In this document: positions 18,186 through 27,339 of the stretch, piece after piece | Layout: each line of letters starts with the position of its first letter | Position numbering within the stretch: position 1 is the first letter of the stretch | Assembly (NCBI GenBank): GCA_944376745.1 | Contig: CALWDR010000116.1 | Coordinates: 1-41,509 of the forward strand | Origin: an uncultured Lachnospiraceae bacterium | GTDB taxonomy: Bacteria > Bacillota > Clostridia > Lachnospirales > Lachnospiraceae | Reading direction: 5' to 3' | DNA length: 41,509 nucleotides | The notes under the pieces: model-generated | Told to the model about the DNA's origin: nothing | The model's input: only the letters and a program-made list of their open reading frames with translations | Database searches by the model: none | Position numbers and translations under genes: made by a program

Positions 18186-18444
18186 CACTGTCAGCCTCCT
18201 CCCTGTAATATTTGCTCTGAATCTCATACAACTGCGCATACCGTCCCCCAAGGGCCAACAGCTCCTCGTGGGTTCCTTCTTCCGTAATGTGATTCTTTTC
18301 CAGAAAAATGATACGGTCACAGAACCGGGTGGAAGCCAGCCGGTGGGAGATATAAATGGATGTTCTCCCTTCAGTCATTTCACTGTATTTCTGATACAGT
18401 TCAGACTCCGCAATAGGGTCTAAAGCTGCCGTAGGCTCGTCCAG
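16521..18444. repeat. Identical 39-base tract in two ABC genes
   Basis: Bases 16521-16559 and 18406-18444 are identical. They encode the Walker B/D-loop region (EPTAALDPIAE) of two neighbouring ABC genes that are otherwise much less alike. This fits a short gene-conversion tract. Confidence 0.6.
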
Positions 18445-20022
18445 CAAAAGCACCGGCGCATCCTTATACAGGGCTCTGGCCAGCATCAGCCGCTGGGTCT
18501 CACCTCCTGACAGCGAGATTGCCTCGTCATAGATCTGACGGTTCAGACAGGTTTCAAATCCCGCCGGAAGAGATTCTATTTTCTGCAGCAGCCCGGCTTT
18601 CTTAGCACATTCCCTTACCCTTACCATATCAATCCCATCCTCGCTCTGAGCCACATTGACAGCAATGGTGGCCGCCAACAGAGAAAAATCCTGAAAAACC
18701 GCGGAGAATAACCGATAGTAATCCCGGCGGTTATATTCCCGGATATCTCTTCCATTTAGCAGGACCCGCCCCCTGGTTGGGTCATAAAATCCGCACAGTA
18801 CCTTTACCAGCGTGGTCTTTCCCGCACCGTTTAACCCAACAACAGCCAGTTTTTCTCCCGGATGCAGGGTGAGATTGATGTGTTCCAGAATATTGTTTTC
18901 ACTTTCCGGATAACAGAAGGATACATCCTCCAGCCTAATCTCATAGGAACCATTTGGGTCTGCCTTCAAGGGCTCTCCCCCTTCCAGATCGAAAACCTCC
19001 GGATACTCCAGACATTCCCGCACCGTAGAGATATCGAGACTCTGCTTATATAAAATAGTCATATCATTCAGCATTCTGGTTATCCATTGCGCGAATCCGC
19101 CTACGGCAGTAAAATACAGCAAAAATTCCGATGCGCTTAATCCCTGCCCCAGGACAAAACGAAGCAGGTAAGCATATGCAACGCCGTTGCGCAGAAAAGT
19201 CAGAATCAAATCGGCGATTTTGGCCCACCGGTACGCACGATTTGCCCTCTTGTAAAAAGCAACCAGAGCCTGCATGGCTTTCGTTCTGACCTTCTCAAAC
19301 CAGGGCCGCATGCCAAAAAGCCGAATATCCTTGCCTGCGCTTATATCCTCAGCGTTCCGCCGGATATACAGCACTTGTTTCTCATATTCCGCCAGCTCTT
19401 CCCGATGTCGGTACTCATAATCATACAAATGCTTATTGACAACATAGCCTATGACAGCCGTAACCATAATTACAAGCACCATCCAGATATCAACGGAAAA
19501 AAGCAGCAGCATATAAATCACAAATCCAAGCACATTTTTCAAAAGATTGGTAAGCGTGTTCCATATCGCTTCCGTTGACTGGGAATTTCCATCGGTAGCT
19601 TCTCCCGCCTTTGTGCACAGCTTTCGGAACTGCTCATCTGTCACATTTGGATAGGATGTGGTAGCCATCTTACGATTTAAAGCAGCAATCAATGCCATTC
19701 TGACTTGTATCCGTCCTGGCGACAGATTTATATTGAGATATCTTGATACTGCCGAACACAGCATCAGCAGCCCCACAAACAGCAATATCGTAGCCAACAG
19801 TTCCGGCATCGAAACCCTTCTCTCCACCGCTGACAGAATCGAAGGTGATATATAGAGATTTACCAGATCCGTTGCAACCACAAATATCGCCGACAAAAGC
19901 GCCAGTACCAGCACCTTTTTCTCCCTTTCCTTCCAGGCGAGAGAAATCATATAGGCAGAGTTCTGCCACAGGTTGTATTTGGGCTTTTCCTTCTTTTTCC
20001 TGATTATCTTAGATTCCTTCAT
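18175..20022 (-). CDS. ABC half-exporter, third of four
   Basis: This 615-residue half-transporter has a Lys-rich cytoplasmic N-terminus (RKKKEKPK), about six membrane helices (residues 35-320), then an ATPase domain. The ATPase shows GLNGAGKTT, signature LSGGE, Walker B VLLLDEPTAALD and ISHRLAS. GAGGAG precedes the ATG by about 5 bases, and the gene starts 13 bases after the previous ABC stop. Its 3' end overlaps the next ABC gene by 11 bases. No peptidase domain is present. Adjacent half-transporters of this type commonly form heterodimers. Confidence 0.9.
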   Translation of the reverse strand: MKESKIIRKKKEKPKYNLWQNSAYMISLAWKEREKKVLVLALLSAIFVVATDLVNLYISPSILSAVERRVSMPELLATILLFVGLLMLCSAVSRYLNINLSPGRIQVRMALIAALNRKMATTSYPNVTDEQFRKLCTKAGEATDGNSQSTEAIWNTLTNLLKNVLGFVIYMLLLFSVDIWMVLVIMVTAVIGYVVNKHLYDYEYRHREELAEYEKQVLYIRRNAEDISAGKDIRLFGMRPWFEKVRTKAMQALVAFYKRANRAYRWAKIADLILTFLRNGVAYAYLLRFVLGQGLSASEFLLYFTAVGGFAQWITRMLNDMTILYKQSLDISTVRECLEYPEVFDLEGGEPLKADPNGSYEIRLEDVSFCYPESENNILEHINLTLHPGEKLAVVGLNGAGKTTLVKVLCGFYDPTRGRVLLNGRDIREYNRRDYYRLFSAVFQDFSLLAATIAVNVAQSEDGIDMVRVRECAKKAGLLQKIESLPAGFETCLNRQIYDEAISLSGGETQRLMLARALYKDAPVLLLDEPTAALDPIAESELYQKYSEMTEGRTSIYISHRLASTRFCDRIIFLEKNHITEEGTHEELLALGGRYAQLYEIQSKYYREEADSDEA

Positions 20023-20035
20023 GTTCTTCTCCTCA

Positions 20036-21916
20036 CTAATTCACCACAAACTGCTCGTTTGTGCTCTGATAATGCGATGCCTGAGCAATCCACATTTCTG
20101 CGTATGTTCCTCCAAGCGCCAGCAGTTCTCTGTGTGTACCAGATTCCAGAAGCTTTCCCTGCTCAAGAACTAAAATTCTGTCGCAAAAATAACAGCTGCT
20201 CAGGCGATGGGATATGATGATCGCCGTATGCTCTCTGGACAATCGCTCCATCTGTTCGTTTATCTCTTTCTCCGCGATCGGGTCCAGAGAAGCGGCCGGC
20301 TCGTCCAGGATCAGATAACGCGCCTCCTTGTACAGAGCCCGGGCAATCGCAACCTTCTGCTCCTCGCCGCCGGAAAGCACGATCCCATCCTCATTTAAGT
20401 GGCGGAAGATTCTTGTTTTTTCTCCATCCTCAGGAAGCGTGGAAAACAGCCCCACTTCCTTCAAGATCCGTCTCACTTTCTCTGTGTCATATCCCTCCTC
20501 CACAGCAGAGACGTTAGAGCCGATGGTTGCATCCAACAAACGGTAATCCTGAAAAACTGTCCCGAAAAGACTGTATAATTCTTCCCTTTTCATGCTGTGG
20601 ATGTTTCTGCCATGCACATAGATGGCTCCCTCCTGGATCTCATACAGCCCCATCAGCAGCTTGATCAAGGTACTCTTTCCAGCGCCGTTTTTGCCTACAA
20701 TGGCAATGTGTTCGCCCGGCTTGATCCGCAGATTAAAATTCCGGAAAATCCATACATCACTCCCCGGATATTGAAATGACACATTTCGAAATTCTATTTC
20801 CGCCTTCGGATCCGGCTTTTCTTCCCATCCTTCCTTCTGTTCTGCTTCCTCCTCCACAGCATCTCCAGCCTTCTTTATCTCCCACAGATCGCAATACGAT
20901 TCATAATAAGACATGGCATAGCGTATATCATTGATCTGCTGAAATATCGCCGTAATACAATTTGCCGTTCTGGTCACCGCGTTTGAATAGAGGTAAAAGC
21001 CTCCCAGAGTAACTACCCCGTACAAAATCTTACAGACAATGAACCCATAAGCGAGAAATTCCTGCAGCCGCGTTGCCAGAACCGCCAGCGTTTGAAACCT
21101 GGTATTATTTCTCTCCATGGAGTGGTGCATACAGCGTTCCTTCTGATTATAATCGTCTATCTCTCCTCGCAGGAACCGATAGAGTCCGTTAAGCCGGATA
21201 TCGGCGCCATTTTCATAATCCGCGCGCAAGCGTACAAAATATCCATATTTCCTTTCCACTTGCGAAAAATTTTCCACAATCTTTTGTTCCCTTTTCTGTC
21301 CCTTCCGGCGTGCAAGAAGCGTCAGCGCGCACAGCCCTGCCTGAATCGCCAGAAAGAGCCAGGTGCTTCGAGCAATGATCTCCACCAGGAATGGCGGCCT
21401 GTCAAGGTATACGGGCGAAAAAGGCATACCATCCGTGAAAAGAAGCCCTGCAAATACGGAAAGATAGGTGATCAGGCAGAGCACATTGGAAATCAGGCCG
21501 AAAAACTGATTTTGGAGCATGCCGGTAACAGGCCCTGCCATATGCTTTCCCGCGCGAAGTTTCTGAAGCTTCTCATAAATTTCCGATTTTTCCAGCTGCT
21601 CATACCGTGCATGTATAAAAACATCATCCACCGCATGATCAAGGCCATGCTCCACTTTTTGCGCACTTATCTGTACTTTACGGTCCGCAACCGCCTTAAG
21701 GATATGGGCAATCATGGGGACCGTCACGCAGACGGCCGTATATAAAACCAATACCTTCCATCCGGCTCCCTGCAAAAATGCATCAATCAGGAGCGTGGGC
21801 AGAAAAAGCAGCACCAGAGGCGTCAGAATCCCTAAGGCTGCCTGCAGCAGGCACCACAGGAAATAGGTATGGGAAATGCTGTAAATCTTCTTTATCATGA
21901 CTTGATACTTTTTCAT
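20036..21916 (-). CDS. ABC half-exporter, second of four
   Basis: The 626-residue protein has a membrane domain (about 15-330) and a Glu/Lys-rich linker (EEEAEQKEGWEEKPDPKAE). The ATPase domain shows GKNGAGKST, signature LSGGE, Walker B LILDEPAASLD and ISHRLSS. The start at 21916 overlaps the previous stop as ATGA, with AAGGGGAG upstream. The longer frame to 21961 only reads back into that gene. There is no C39 domain. Export of a peptide or small molecule is inferred from family and context. Confidence 0.9.
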   Translation of the reverse strand: MKKYQVMIKKIYSISHTYFLWCLLQAALGILTPLVLLFLPTLLIDAFLQGAGWKVLVLYTAVCVTVPMIAHILKAVADRKVQISAQKVEHGLDHAVDDVFIHARYEQLEKSEIYEKLQKLRAGKHMAGPVTGMLQNQFFGLISNVLCLITYLSVFAGLLFTDGMPFSPVYLDRPPFLVEIIARSTWLFLAIQAGLCALTLLARRKGQKREQKIVENFSQVERKYGYFVRLRADYENGADIRLNGLYRFLRGEIDDYNQKERCMHHSMERNNTRFQTLAVLATRLQEFLAYGFIVCKILYGVVTLGGFYLYSNAVTRTANCITAIFQQINDIRYAMSYYESYCDLWEIKKAGDAVEEEAEQKEGWEEKPDPKAEIEFRNVSFQYPGSDVWIFRNFNLRIKPGEHIAIVGKNGAGKSTLIKLLMGLYEIQEGAIYVHGRNIHSMKREELYSLFGTVFQDYRLLDATIGSNVSAVEEGYDTEKVRRILKEVGLFSTLPEDGEKTRIFRHLNEDGIVLSGGEEQKVAIARALYKEARYLILDEPAASLDPIAEKEINEQMERLSREHTAIIISHRLSSCYFCDRILVLEQGKLLESGTHRELLALGGTYAEMWIAQASHYQSTNEQFVVN

Positions 21917-23703
21917 TTTTCTCCGCTCCCCTTCCTGTAGGGCCTGCTCTGAGCCTCCCACATTTTTGCGTACAGTCTGCTCCCCGCCAGCAGTTCCTCA
22001 TGGCTTCCCACACATGCAATCTTCCCCTGGTCCAACAAAACAATCTTATCACAGGTTGTCACGCTGCTCAGCCTGTGGGAAATGATGACACAGGTCTTAT
22101 CCCGAAAAACCGTTTTGAATCTGCTGTAAAATTCCATTTCCGCAATCGGATCCAGCGCTGCGGTGGGTTCGTCCAGAACAACTGCCTGCGCATTCCGGTA
22201 AACTGCTCGGGCCAGCGCCATCTTCTGTGCCTGCCCGCCGGAAAGCTGCACGCCCTGGGGATGATACTCCTTCCGCAGCATCGTCTTTAAGCCTTCCGGA
22301 AGCTTCTGTATCTCCTCTGTCAGGCCGGAAACTTTGATCGCCTTTTGGAGCTTCTCCATGTCCTCCATTTCCGCTTTTGTAAATGTGATATTTTCCTCTA
22401 AAGAAAAGGCGTATTGGAAGATTTTCTGCATGACAACCGAGAACATTTGAAATCGGTTTCCGGAGTGTATCTGTTTTCCGTCTCTATCGCATATTTTTAT
22501 GATTCCTTCCGTCGGTTCATAGAGCCCTGTCAGAAGCTTGACCAGGGTGGTTTTTCCAGCCCCGTTCATCCCCACGATCGCCACGTGTTCGCCGTTTCTG
22601 ATCTTGAGACTGACATCGGAAACGGCCTTCCCTTCTGCGCCTGGATAAGAAAAACTGACATTTTCCATACGGATTTCCGCAAAAGGCTCTTCCCCAGTAT
22701 AGGCATCCTCCTCTCCGGCCTCTTCCAACTCCATCGCCTTCTTAAAATCCTCCGTATAAACAAGGAACTGGCGGATCTTCTGAAAATTCTCAATGATCAG
22801 AATGAATGTGGCGGAAAATCCTGTCATGCAGGAGAGATACATCACGAAATCATCCACGGCAATCATCTGATTTCCCATGGCATAGATCAGATATCCATAG
22901 GTTGCTCCATCCCGTATCCATGCAAGGATAGCCGCCCAAATATCTGCTTTCTGATATTCCTTCTGAATCTGTCCCGTAATCTGTTCTTTTTCACCGGTGA
23001 CCCGCAGATACCACCCTGCCAGCCACCCGCCAAGCCCATAAATACGAATATCCTTTCCAGCCGCCACATCCTGCATGGTCTCATTAAGATAATTTCTCTC
23101 CCGCTCCTCTTTTTCCAGAGCCGGACGCAATGTGTTCTCTCTGTTCCTGGCCTTTTTCATCAACGCGGCGTTTACCACAATGGACAATGCCAGGATCAGC
23201 GGCAGCACCGGGTGCAGGCCCACCAGGATCATCACAAATCCAACGACTGTAAGGACCGAGGACAGCAGCTGCTTCAGGCTATCGAAGGTTCCCGCCATTC
23301 CACTGAAATCACTCCAGAACAGCATATTCGCGCGAAAGCAAAGCTCCTGTATCTCCGGCTGTTCCAGCAATTCATATTTCATCTTCAGCATCTTCTCCGT
23401 CAGCATGTCTCCAAAGCAGCCATTTCTTAATATGGACAGATGTCCCTTGAACCGGCCGGCAAGCACACTTTCCAGAAGATACACCGCAAGTCCGCCAAGG
23501 ACAAAGACCAGACCGATCAAAAGCCATTCCCGGGCATCTGCCCGATGCAGGATTGCTCCCAGCATATATTTTGGCGCCAGGACTACGATATAGGGTGAAA
23601 CCGCTCCAAGGAGTATTACGAGCACAAAAGTGATAAATATGCTCTTGTCAAACTTCCAAATGATCTGGCAGAGATAATGCAAGTTATCAAAAATCTTCTT
23701 CAT
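21913..23703 (-). CDS. ABC half-exporter, first of four
   Basis: This 596-residue half-exporter has about six membrane helices (20-310), then an ATPase domain. The ATPase shows GMNGAGKTT, a canonical signature LSGGQ (the only consensus one of the four), Walker B VVLDEPTAALD and ISHRLSS. GGAGG lies about 10 bases before the ATG. It starts 46 bases after the acetyltransferase-fusion gene with no terminator between, so it may be co-transcribed with the peptide-maturation genes. No N-terminal peptidase is present, so any leader removal must be done by another protein. Confidence 0.9.
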   Translation of the reverse strand: MKKIFDNLHYLCQIIWKFDKSIFITFVLVILLGAVSPYIVVLAPKYMLGAILHRADAREWLLIGLVFVLGGLAVYLLESVLAGRFKGHLSILRNGCFGDMLTEKMLKMKYELLEQPEIQELCFRANMLFWSDFSGMAGTFDSLKQLLSSVLTVVGFVMILVGLHPVLPLILALSIVVNAALMKKARNRENTLRPALEKEERERNYLNETMQDVAAGKDIRIYGLGGWLAGWYLRVTGEKEQITGQIQKEYQKADIWAAILAWIRDGATYGYLIYAMGNQMIAVDDFVMYLSCMTGFSATFILIIENFQKIRQFLVYTEDFKKAMELEEAGEEDAYTGEEPFAEIRMENVSFSYPGAEGKAVSDVSLKIRNGEHVAIVGMNGAGKTTLVKLLTGLYEPTEGIIKICDRDGKQIHSGNRFQMFSVVMQKIFQYAFSLEENITFTKAEMEDMEKLQKAIKVSGLTEEIQKLPEGLKTMLRKEYHPQGVQLSGGQAQKMALARAVYRNAQAVVLDEPTAALDPIAEMEFYSRFKTVFRDKTCVIISHRLSSVTTCDKIVLLDQGKIACVGSHEELLAGSRLYAKMWEAQSRPYRKGSGEK

Positions 23704-23749
23704 ACACTGACACTCCTCCCGATTTTTACATTATTTTTGAGCAATCCTT

Positions 23750-25351
23750 TTAATAGCACAACACTTCCATTCTATAGCATTTCACAACAATTTCGTCCGG
23801 CATTTCCAGTTCTGTTTCCTCCATAACCTCAAATCCACATTTTAAGAAGCATTGCTTCGCCGGGATATTCTCCTGATCTACGCAGGCGCTTACCCTTATG
23901 AATCCCCGCAGCTTTAAGGTTTTTAGGGTTTCCTTAAGAATATATTCCCCAATTCCGCGTCTCTGATATGCCGAAGCTATCACCAGCCGCTTAATCGATA
24001 CCATACTCTGGCCATTGGTCAAAAGCCCTTGGATCTCCATCCACCCCACCGGAGTATCTTTATCCAAAATAAGATATCCCTCTTCATCATCATTTGCCCT
24101 CCATCCGGCAACTATCTCTTTCCAATCATCTACTGTCGTTGAATTTGCATGGAGCGCTTCCTGTATCTTTGGCGTGTTCATGAGTGTATACAGGAACATA
24201 ACATCTTTATCCTCCGCTTTTTTCAGCATACAGTTATTCCCATTGGCCAATTTTATCTTTCTTAACAGCTCCGCCCCATAGCCAAAGGCCACGTCCATAT
24301 AGCAGTCTGTCATATTTCTCACAAAATCCCGCAATATTTTTTGATCATCAGTATATATAAATTTCAGTTTTTCTCCGGCCCTTTGCAGAAGTTTGACGTC
24401 CTGGGTGAACCGAAATTTCTGCATCATACCAATAATAATCTGCATTTTACTGCAACTCCCTTGATACTGTTCTAAGCTCCTAAGTATCAACGGATTATTT
24501 ACATGAAGTTCTTGCACCATCCATTTCATGGAATGCAAAAGCAGGCTACGATTTTCATGTATCTTAACTGCTGACAGATATGTAAATTTATAATCTCTAT
24601 TTGCTGATTCTATGTCTACTATCCCATCTTTTATGGAGTCAGCCAAGGCAATCGAGCAGGCGCTTCCGAGATACCAGATAGTTACATCTTCCAACTGAAA
24701 ATCCTCTGTTAATTTCTCTTCCTTATAAACACTGATATCTATGTAGTTTTGAATTTTTTTAAGACAGTCATAAAAGGCATTCTCATTTCTATAATTATCT
24801 TTCAGCCGTATTCTTGTAATTTCGAAGAAAGTTTTCCTCATCCAATATCTACGTCTATAATCTTTAAGAAAAAAATCTCTTGCGTCAGCATAAGCCTCAC
24901 GAACTCTGTTATAACTAATCTGCGTTTCTTTAGAACCACTATTGTCTAGATTCACAGCAAAAAATATTTGTTTTTTCTCATCATATCCATAAATCAAACT
25001 TTCATGCAACAAGAACTCTTCAGTTTTCGGATCAAAAATTTTCCTAGAATTCATCTCCAAAACAACATAATATCCCTGGTCAATTTGGTTTACTAACAAA
25101 TCAACAACTACGTTTTTTTCTACTTTAAAAATATCTATTTCCGATATATCCAGAATATCATTAAAATAAGATAATGGATAGATTTGACCCGGTGATCCAA
25201 AAACAACGCCACCTTTTGTTTCCATATATATATTCATATGATTTGTAAGCCACAAATCAAAATACGGAGAAGTCTGCAAAATCGCAAACTTATCATAACT
25301 CCAACACTCAGAAGTAATCATCACATCCTTAGCAATTTCTAATTTCGTCAT
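23750..25351 (-). CDS. BtrH/papain-like domain fused to GNAT acetyltransferase
   Basis: The 533-residue protein has two parts. Residues 1-140 carry Cys16 (SECWS), His116 (LLHESLIYGYD) and Asp136 (VNLDNSG). Their order and surroundings fit papain-like folds such as C39 peptidases and BtrH, an enzyme that moves an acyl group from a carrier protein in butirosin synthesis. A helical middle follows. Residues about 390-533 are a GNAT domain with QRRGIG as the acetyl-CoA loop and ENIPAKQCFLKCGF near the end. The ATG at 25351 has GGAGG 8-9 bases upstream; the frame to 25402 lacks one. Base composition rises in GC toward the GNAT end. The GNAT call is firm; the papain/BtrH-like call is from spaced residues only. 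Confidence 0.7.
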   Translation of the reverse strand: MTKLEIAKDVMITSECWSYDKFAILQTSPYFDLWLTNHMNIYMETKGGVVFGSPGQIYPLSYFNDILDISEIDIFKVEKNVVVDLLVNQIDQGYYVVLEMNSRKIFDPKTEEFLLHESLIYGYDEKKQIFFAVNLDNSGSKETQISYNRVREAYADARDFFLKDYRRRYWMRKTFFEITRIRLKDNYRNENAFYDCLKKIQNYIDISVYKEEKLTEDFQLEDVTIWYLGSACSIALADSIKDGIVDIESANRDYKFTYLSAVKIHENRSLLLHSMKWMVQELHVNNPLILRSLEQYQGSCSKMQIIIGMMQKFRFTQDVKLLQRAGEKLKFIYTDDQKILRDFVRNMTDCYMDVAFGYGAELLRKIKLANGNNCMLKKAEDKDVMFLYTLMNTPKIQEALHANSTTVDDWKEIVAGWRANDDEEGYLILDKDTPVGWMEIQGLLTNGQSMVSIKRLVIASAYQRRGIGEYILKETLKTLKLRGFIRVSACVDQENIPAKQCFLKCGFEVMEETELEMPDEIVVKCYRMEVLCY

Positions 25352-25434
25352 AAAAATTTCCTCCTCGATCCGTATGTATTCCTCTGAAAATGTATGATAC
25401 AATATATGTTAGTCATATTTTTAACGTTATACGG

Positions 25435-27261
25435 TTATATTTCACTACAAAAAAATAATTCACATATCCTACCTAATTTACCTATGTCTTCTCCCCCCAC
25501 AAATATTGGTTTCTGAAAGCGACTAGAAAATCTATTGCATACACGTTCAATATCACTTTTATTTGCTGGTAATAATTTGTTCGTAAGAATTCCTCCTATT
25601 TCCATTCTGTTCATAGGGAACACAGATAGGGCTATTACACGGGCATCTACAATTGCTTCTATATATTTTATTGTCCTTTCAATATATTCTTCCTCATCAA
25701 ACAGGTTAATACATAGAATAACGGCATCAGGTTCCGTTGCGAGCAAAAAGGAATGTTGTTCTAATATATATAAGGATAGATTACCTAAATTTTGTGGAAT
25801 TGTTTGAGACTGTGAACCAACTATGATAATATCAGGATTTTTATCTTCTATTTTCCCCATCATATTATTGATTACAGCAATGCTATCGAGTCCCTCGACT
25901 GTTACTGTAGATTCATATCCCATAGGAAATACTTCATCAAAACCAAATAATATACTTGTAGGTTCTGTTCCAAGTTGCCCTACTTTATATCCATTATTCT
26001 GAAAATAATTTCTTATATGAACCTGTAACGTAAATTTACCTTGTCTAGAACTTGTACCAAATACTCCTAGTACAGGTATTCCAATTCGACGTAACTTTTT
26101 TCGAAATAAATCTGGTATATCTTTTTTCCCTATCTGTGGAATATATAATTTTAATCCCTTTTCTCTAAATCTATCTCCATATTTATCACTGTCACTAAAA
26201 TCAGTTAAGGATACCAACGATTTTGAATGTTCAATACATTTCTCTGCTATATAATGTATATAATCCCTTTTGATACTTTTTTCCATCTCTTTTACGTGCC
26301 CTACAATAAATGTATCAAATGGATATTCCCAATCAACACAATCGATGGACTCTATGGGAACAGACTTTTCTGTTCTACCAATTCCTACTATATCTTCTGG
26401 GAACTTATTCACTTGTCTCATATATTTTACATCGTATATTTTTACTATTTCGAAGGAAAGATTGTTCCGAAATCTAATAAGGCTATGTAACTCTTTATTA
26501 AAAGGAAATATTACCGCTTTCTTTATATCTAACTCAGTTTCTTTTTCGTATTTTCCCTTAACATCTGGCAAAATTATATGCATGGCATTTGTCTTTAAAT
26601 ATTGGCATATCTCTGTTTTTTCTCTCACCCCACTCAACATCGCCTTTGCTACCATTATAGTTACCATGCATGCATTGAAACTGGTCCCATTACTAACAAA
26701 ATAATCTCCATTAACCCATAATGCTTTATGTGTAAGATTGGGAACCAATATATTTACACCATCATGTTCTACCCAAACATACCCCTCTTTAATATCATCC
26801 GATACATCTACACCAATTACATTTTCAAATGCTGCCGGATAAGATATTGAGCCAAAATTGTCAAACGCAGCAATAATGACGCTGCCATTATTTACTGCTT
26901 CTGAACAAATACCTCTTAGTACATTCAAATTCTCACAGCATGTTATTCCATTACTCAAATGTATAATTTGAGGTTTTATATTATCAACGCAATATTTCAA
27001 GGCTTTTTCATAAACTTCTTCACTCGTATACATAGAATTGACGAAGATTTTTATTATATAGTATTCTGCATTTGGTACTTCCGATGCAATTAAGTATGCA
27101 ACAGCAGTTCCATGCCCAATTATATCTTCCGCACCAGTTTGTATATGTATTTCTCCAATATCATTTTGAAAAACTGTTATTTTTTCTTTAATATGTGGCA
27201 TCTCATAATGCCCCCATATGCCACTATCTATAATTGCTATCTTGATTGTCTTGTCACCCAT
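25435..27261 (-). CDS. Subtilisin-like (S8) protease fused to a P-loop domain
   Basis: The 608-residue protein begins directly with a compact S8 domain: Asp12 (AIIDSG), His50 (IGHGTAVA), oxyanion Asn135 (AAFDNFG) and Ser194 (SNGTSFNA). The triad is complete. There is no signal peptide or propeptide, so it should act in the cytoplasm. From about residue 395 (VLGVFGTSSRQGKFT) comes a P-loop NTPase-like domain resembling the GTDxxxGKxT loop of DUF1611 proteins. It may correspond to the clostridial peptide-maturation family TIGR04066. It lies 90 bases downstream of the precursor gene, beyond a stem-loop. GGGAGGAAAAG lies close before the ATG. The most likely job is leader removal or quality control of the peptide; the P-loop domain's job is unknown. 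Confidence 0.8.
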   Translation of the reverse strand: MGDKTIKIAIIDSGIWGHYEMPHIKEKITVFQNDIGEIHIQTGAEDIIGHGTAVAYLIASEVPNAEYYIIKIFVNSMYTSEEVYEKALKYCVDNIKPQIIHLSNGITCCENLNVLRGICSEAVNNGSVIIAAFDNFGSISYPAAFENVIGVDVSDDIKEGYVWVEHDGVNILVPNLTHKALWVNGDYFVSNGTSFNACMVTIMVAKAMLSGVREKTEICQYLKTNAMHIILPDVKGKYEKETELDIKKAVIFPFNKELHSLIRFRNNLSFEIVKIYDVKYMRQVNKFPEDIVGIGRTEKSVPIESIDCVDWEYPFDTFIVGHVKEMEKSIKRDYIHYIAEKCIEHSKSLVSLTDFSDSDKYGDRFREKGLKLYIPQIGKKDIPDLFRKKLRRIGIPVLGVFGTSSRQGKFTLQVHIRNYFQNNGYKVGQLGTEPTSILFGFDEVFPMGYESTVTVEGLDSIAVINNMMGKIEDKNPDIIIVGSQSQTIPQNLGNLSLYILEQHSFLLATEPDAVILCINLFDEEEYIERTIKYIEAIVDARVIALSVFPMNRMEIGGILTNKLLPANKSDIERVCNRFSSRFQKPIFVGGEDIGKLGRICELFFCSEI

Positions 27262-27285
27262 TCTTTTCCTCCCTAATTTGCTAAT

Positions 27286-27331
27286 ATTCTAAAGTCGGGA
27301 TCTGGCATCTTCAAATCGCCGACTTTAGAAT
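27286..27331 (-). promoter_or_regulatory. Stem-loop downstream of the precursor gene
   Basis: ATTCTAAAGTCGG (27286-27298) and CCGACTTTAGAAT (27319-27331) form a perfect 13-bp stem with a 20-base loop, 20 bases after the precursor stop and before the protease gene. No U-run follows on the minus strand. It therefore looks more like an RNA-processing or stabilising structure, or a weak attenuator, than a full terminator. Such elements often raise precursor mRNA relative to the enzyme genes. Confidence 0.7.
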
Positions 27332-27339
27332 CATTAGCT

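Noticed and set aside
25535..26704. Plus-strand frames in the AT-rich protease gene
   Set aside because: They are antisense to a gene with a complete catalytic triad and have no motifs of their own.
27286..27331. Stem-loop as a rho-independent terminator
   Set aside because: No U-run follows the stem on the transcribed strand, so full termination is unlikely; it was kept as a regulatory structure.
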